In this document: piece after piece, positions 5,960 through 6,162 of the stretch | Layout of the letters: each line of letters starts with the position of its first letter | How positions within the stretch are numbered: the first letter of the stretch is position 1 | Source: Candidatus Nanoarchaeia archaeon | Lineage (GTDB): Archaea > Nanobdellota > Nanobdellia > Tiddalikarchaeales > Tiddalikarchaeaceae | Assembly (NCBI GenBank): GCA_028704265.1 | Contig: JAQVLH010000072.1 | Location: 1 to 6,162 of the forward strand | Direction: 5' to 3' | DNA length: 6,162 nt | Made by a program: the position numbers and the translations under genes | The notes under the pieces: model-generated | Told to the model about the DNA's origin: nothing | The model's input: only the letters and a program-made list of their open reading frames with translations | Databases searched by the model: none

Positions 5960-6162
5960 TTTGCCACCTTAAAAATAGTTTTATATAATTCTTCCATATT
6001 TTTTCCAGTTTTTGCGCTTATTCCAACAATTTCATATTGAGGAAACATTTCTTTAACTCTTTCAATATTAGAATTTTTCAAATCAATTTTATTAGCTACA
6101 ATTATTACAGGAATCTTTCTTGCCTCTAAGTTTCCTAAAATTGTTAAATTAACTTGATTGTA
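5956..6162 (-). CDS. Era-like GTPase, C-terminal fragment
   Basis: The frame enters from the right edge and gives 68 residues before a TGA, so only the C-terminal end of the G domain is present. It begins YNQVNLTILGNLEARKIPV and has the G4 guanine-recognition motif in IIVANKIDL (N24, K25, D27 of the fragment) and the G5 motif SAK (49-51), followed by the final helix GKNMEELYKTIF. The chain ends right after this helix, so there is no KH domain as in bacterial Era. Its stop codon overlaps the start of the DUF2073 gene (ATGA), so the two are coupled. In other archaea a DUF2072 zinc-ribbon gene often lies nearby and may be just outside the window. Confidence 0.9.
   Translation of the reverse strand, partial: YNQVNLTILGNLEARKIPVIIVANKIDLKNSNIERVKEMFPQYEIVGISAKTGKNMEELYKTIFKVAK
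5964..5970 (-). promoter_or_regulatory. Shine-Dalgarno of the DUF2073 gene
   Basis: AAGGTGG on the minus strand ends 4 bases before the ATG at 5959, inside the last codons of the GTPase gene. It is the strongest ribosome binding site in the window and supports re-initiation of translation at the ATGA overlap. Confidence 0.75.

Overview
This is a strongly AT-rich, gene-dense window that most likely comes from a small-genome archaeon of the DPANN group (Woesearchaeota/Pacearchaeota-like). Two observations support this. The right end carries an Era-like GTPase overlapping a DUF2073 gene, a neighbour pair known from archaea. Several genes also start directly downstream of TATA-like boxes with no ribosome binding site, as expected for leaderless archaeal transcripts. 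The one unmistakable housekeeping gene, alaS, is not archaeal in type. It encodes the compact bacterial form typical of Candidate Phyla Radiation (CPR) bacteria, which suggests transfer between small symbiont-like lineages. The lineage assignment is inference.

Layout. Positions 1-885 (minus) hold an unrecognised, mostly helical protein that runs off the left edge. It has a good Shine-Dalgarno and a perfect 19-bp palindrome in its promoter. A 153-bp divergent spacer separates it from alaS (1039-2784, plus). The end of alaS overlaps by 20 bp the end of a convergent minus-strand pair: an unknown 151-residue protein (2765-3220) and, upstream of it and overlapping by 14 bp, a 122-residue Mrr-like PD-(D/E)XK nuclease-fold protein (3207-3575). 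A 93-bp divergent spacer with a 9-bp inverted repeat and a tandem AT box leads to an unknown 320-residue protein (3669-4631, plus). This converges, 20 bp apart and across a T-run, on an unknown 292-residue protein (4652-5530, minus). That gene has its own TATA box, 48 bp downstream of the GTPase-DUF2073 operon (5579-6162, minus, GTPase cut by the right edge).

How the genes fit together. The GTPase and DUF2073 protein are translationally coupled (ATGA overlap plus a strong Shine-Dalgarno) and probably act together. The nuclease-fold gene and its overlapping partner form a second likely co-expressed pair, with no methyltransferase visible beside them. The proteins at 1-885, 2765-3220, 3669-4631 and 4652-5530 are not recognisable to me and are described from their sequence only. 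No tRNA, rRNA, CRISPR array, transposase or insertion-sequence ends were seen, and no gene-free stretch exceeds 153 bp.
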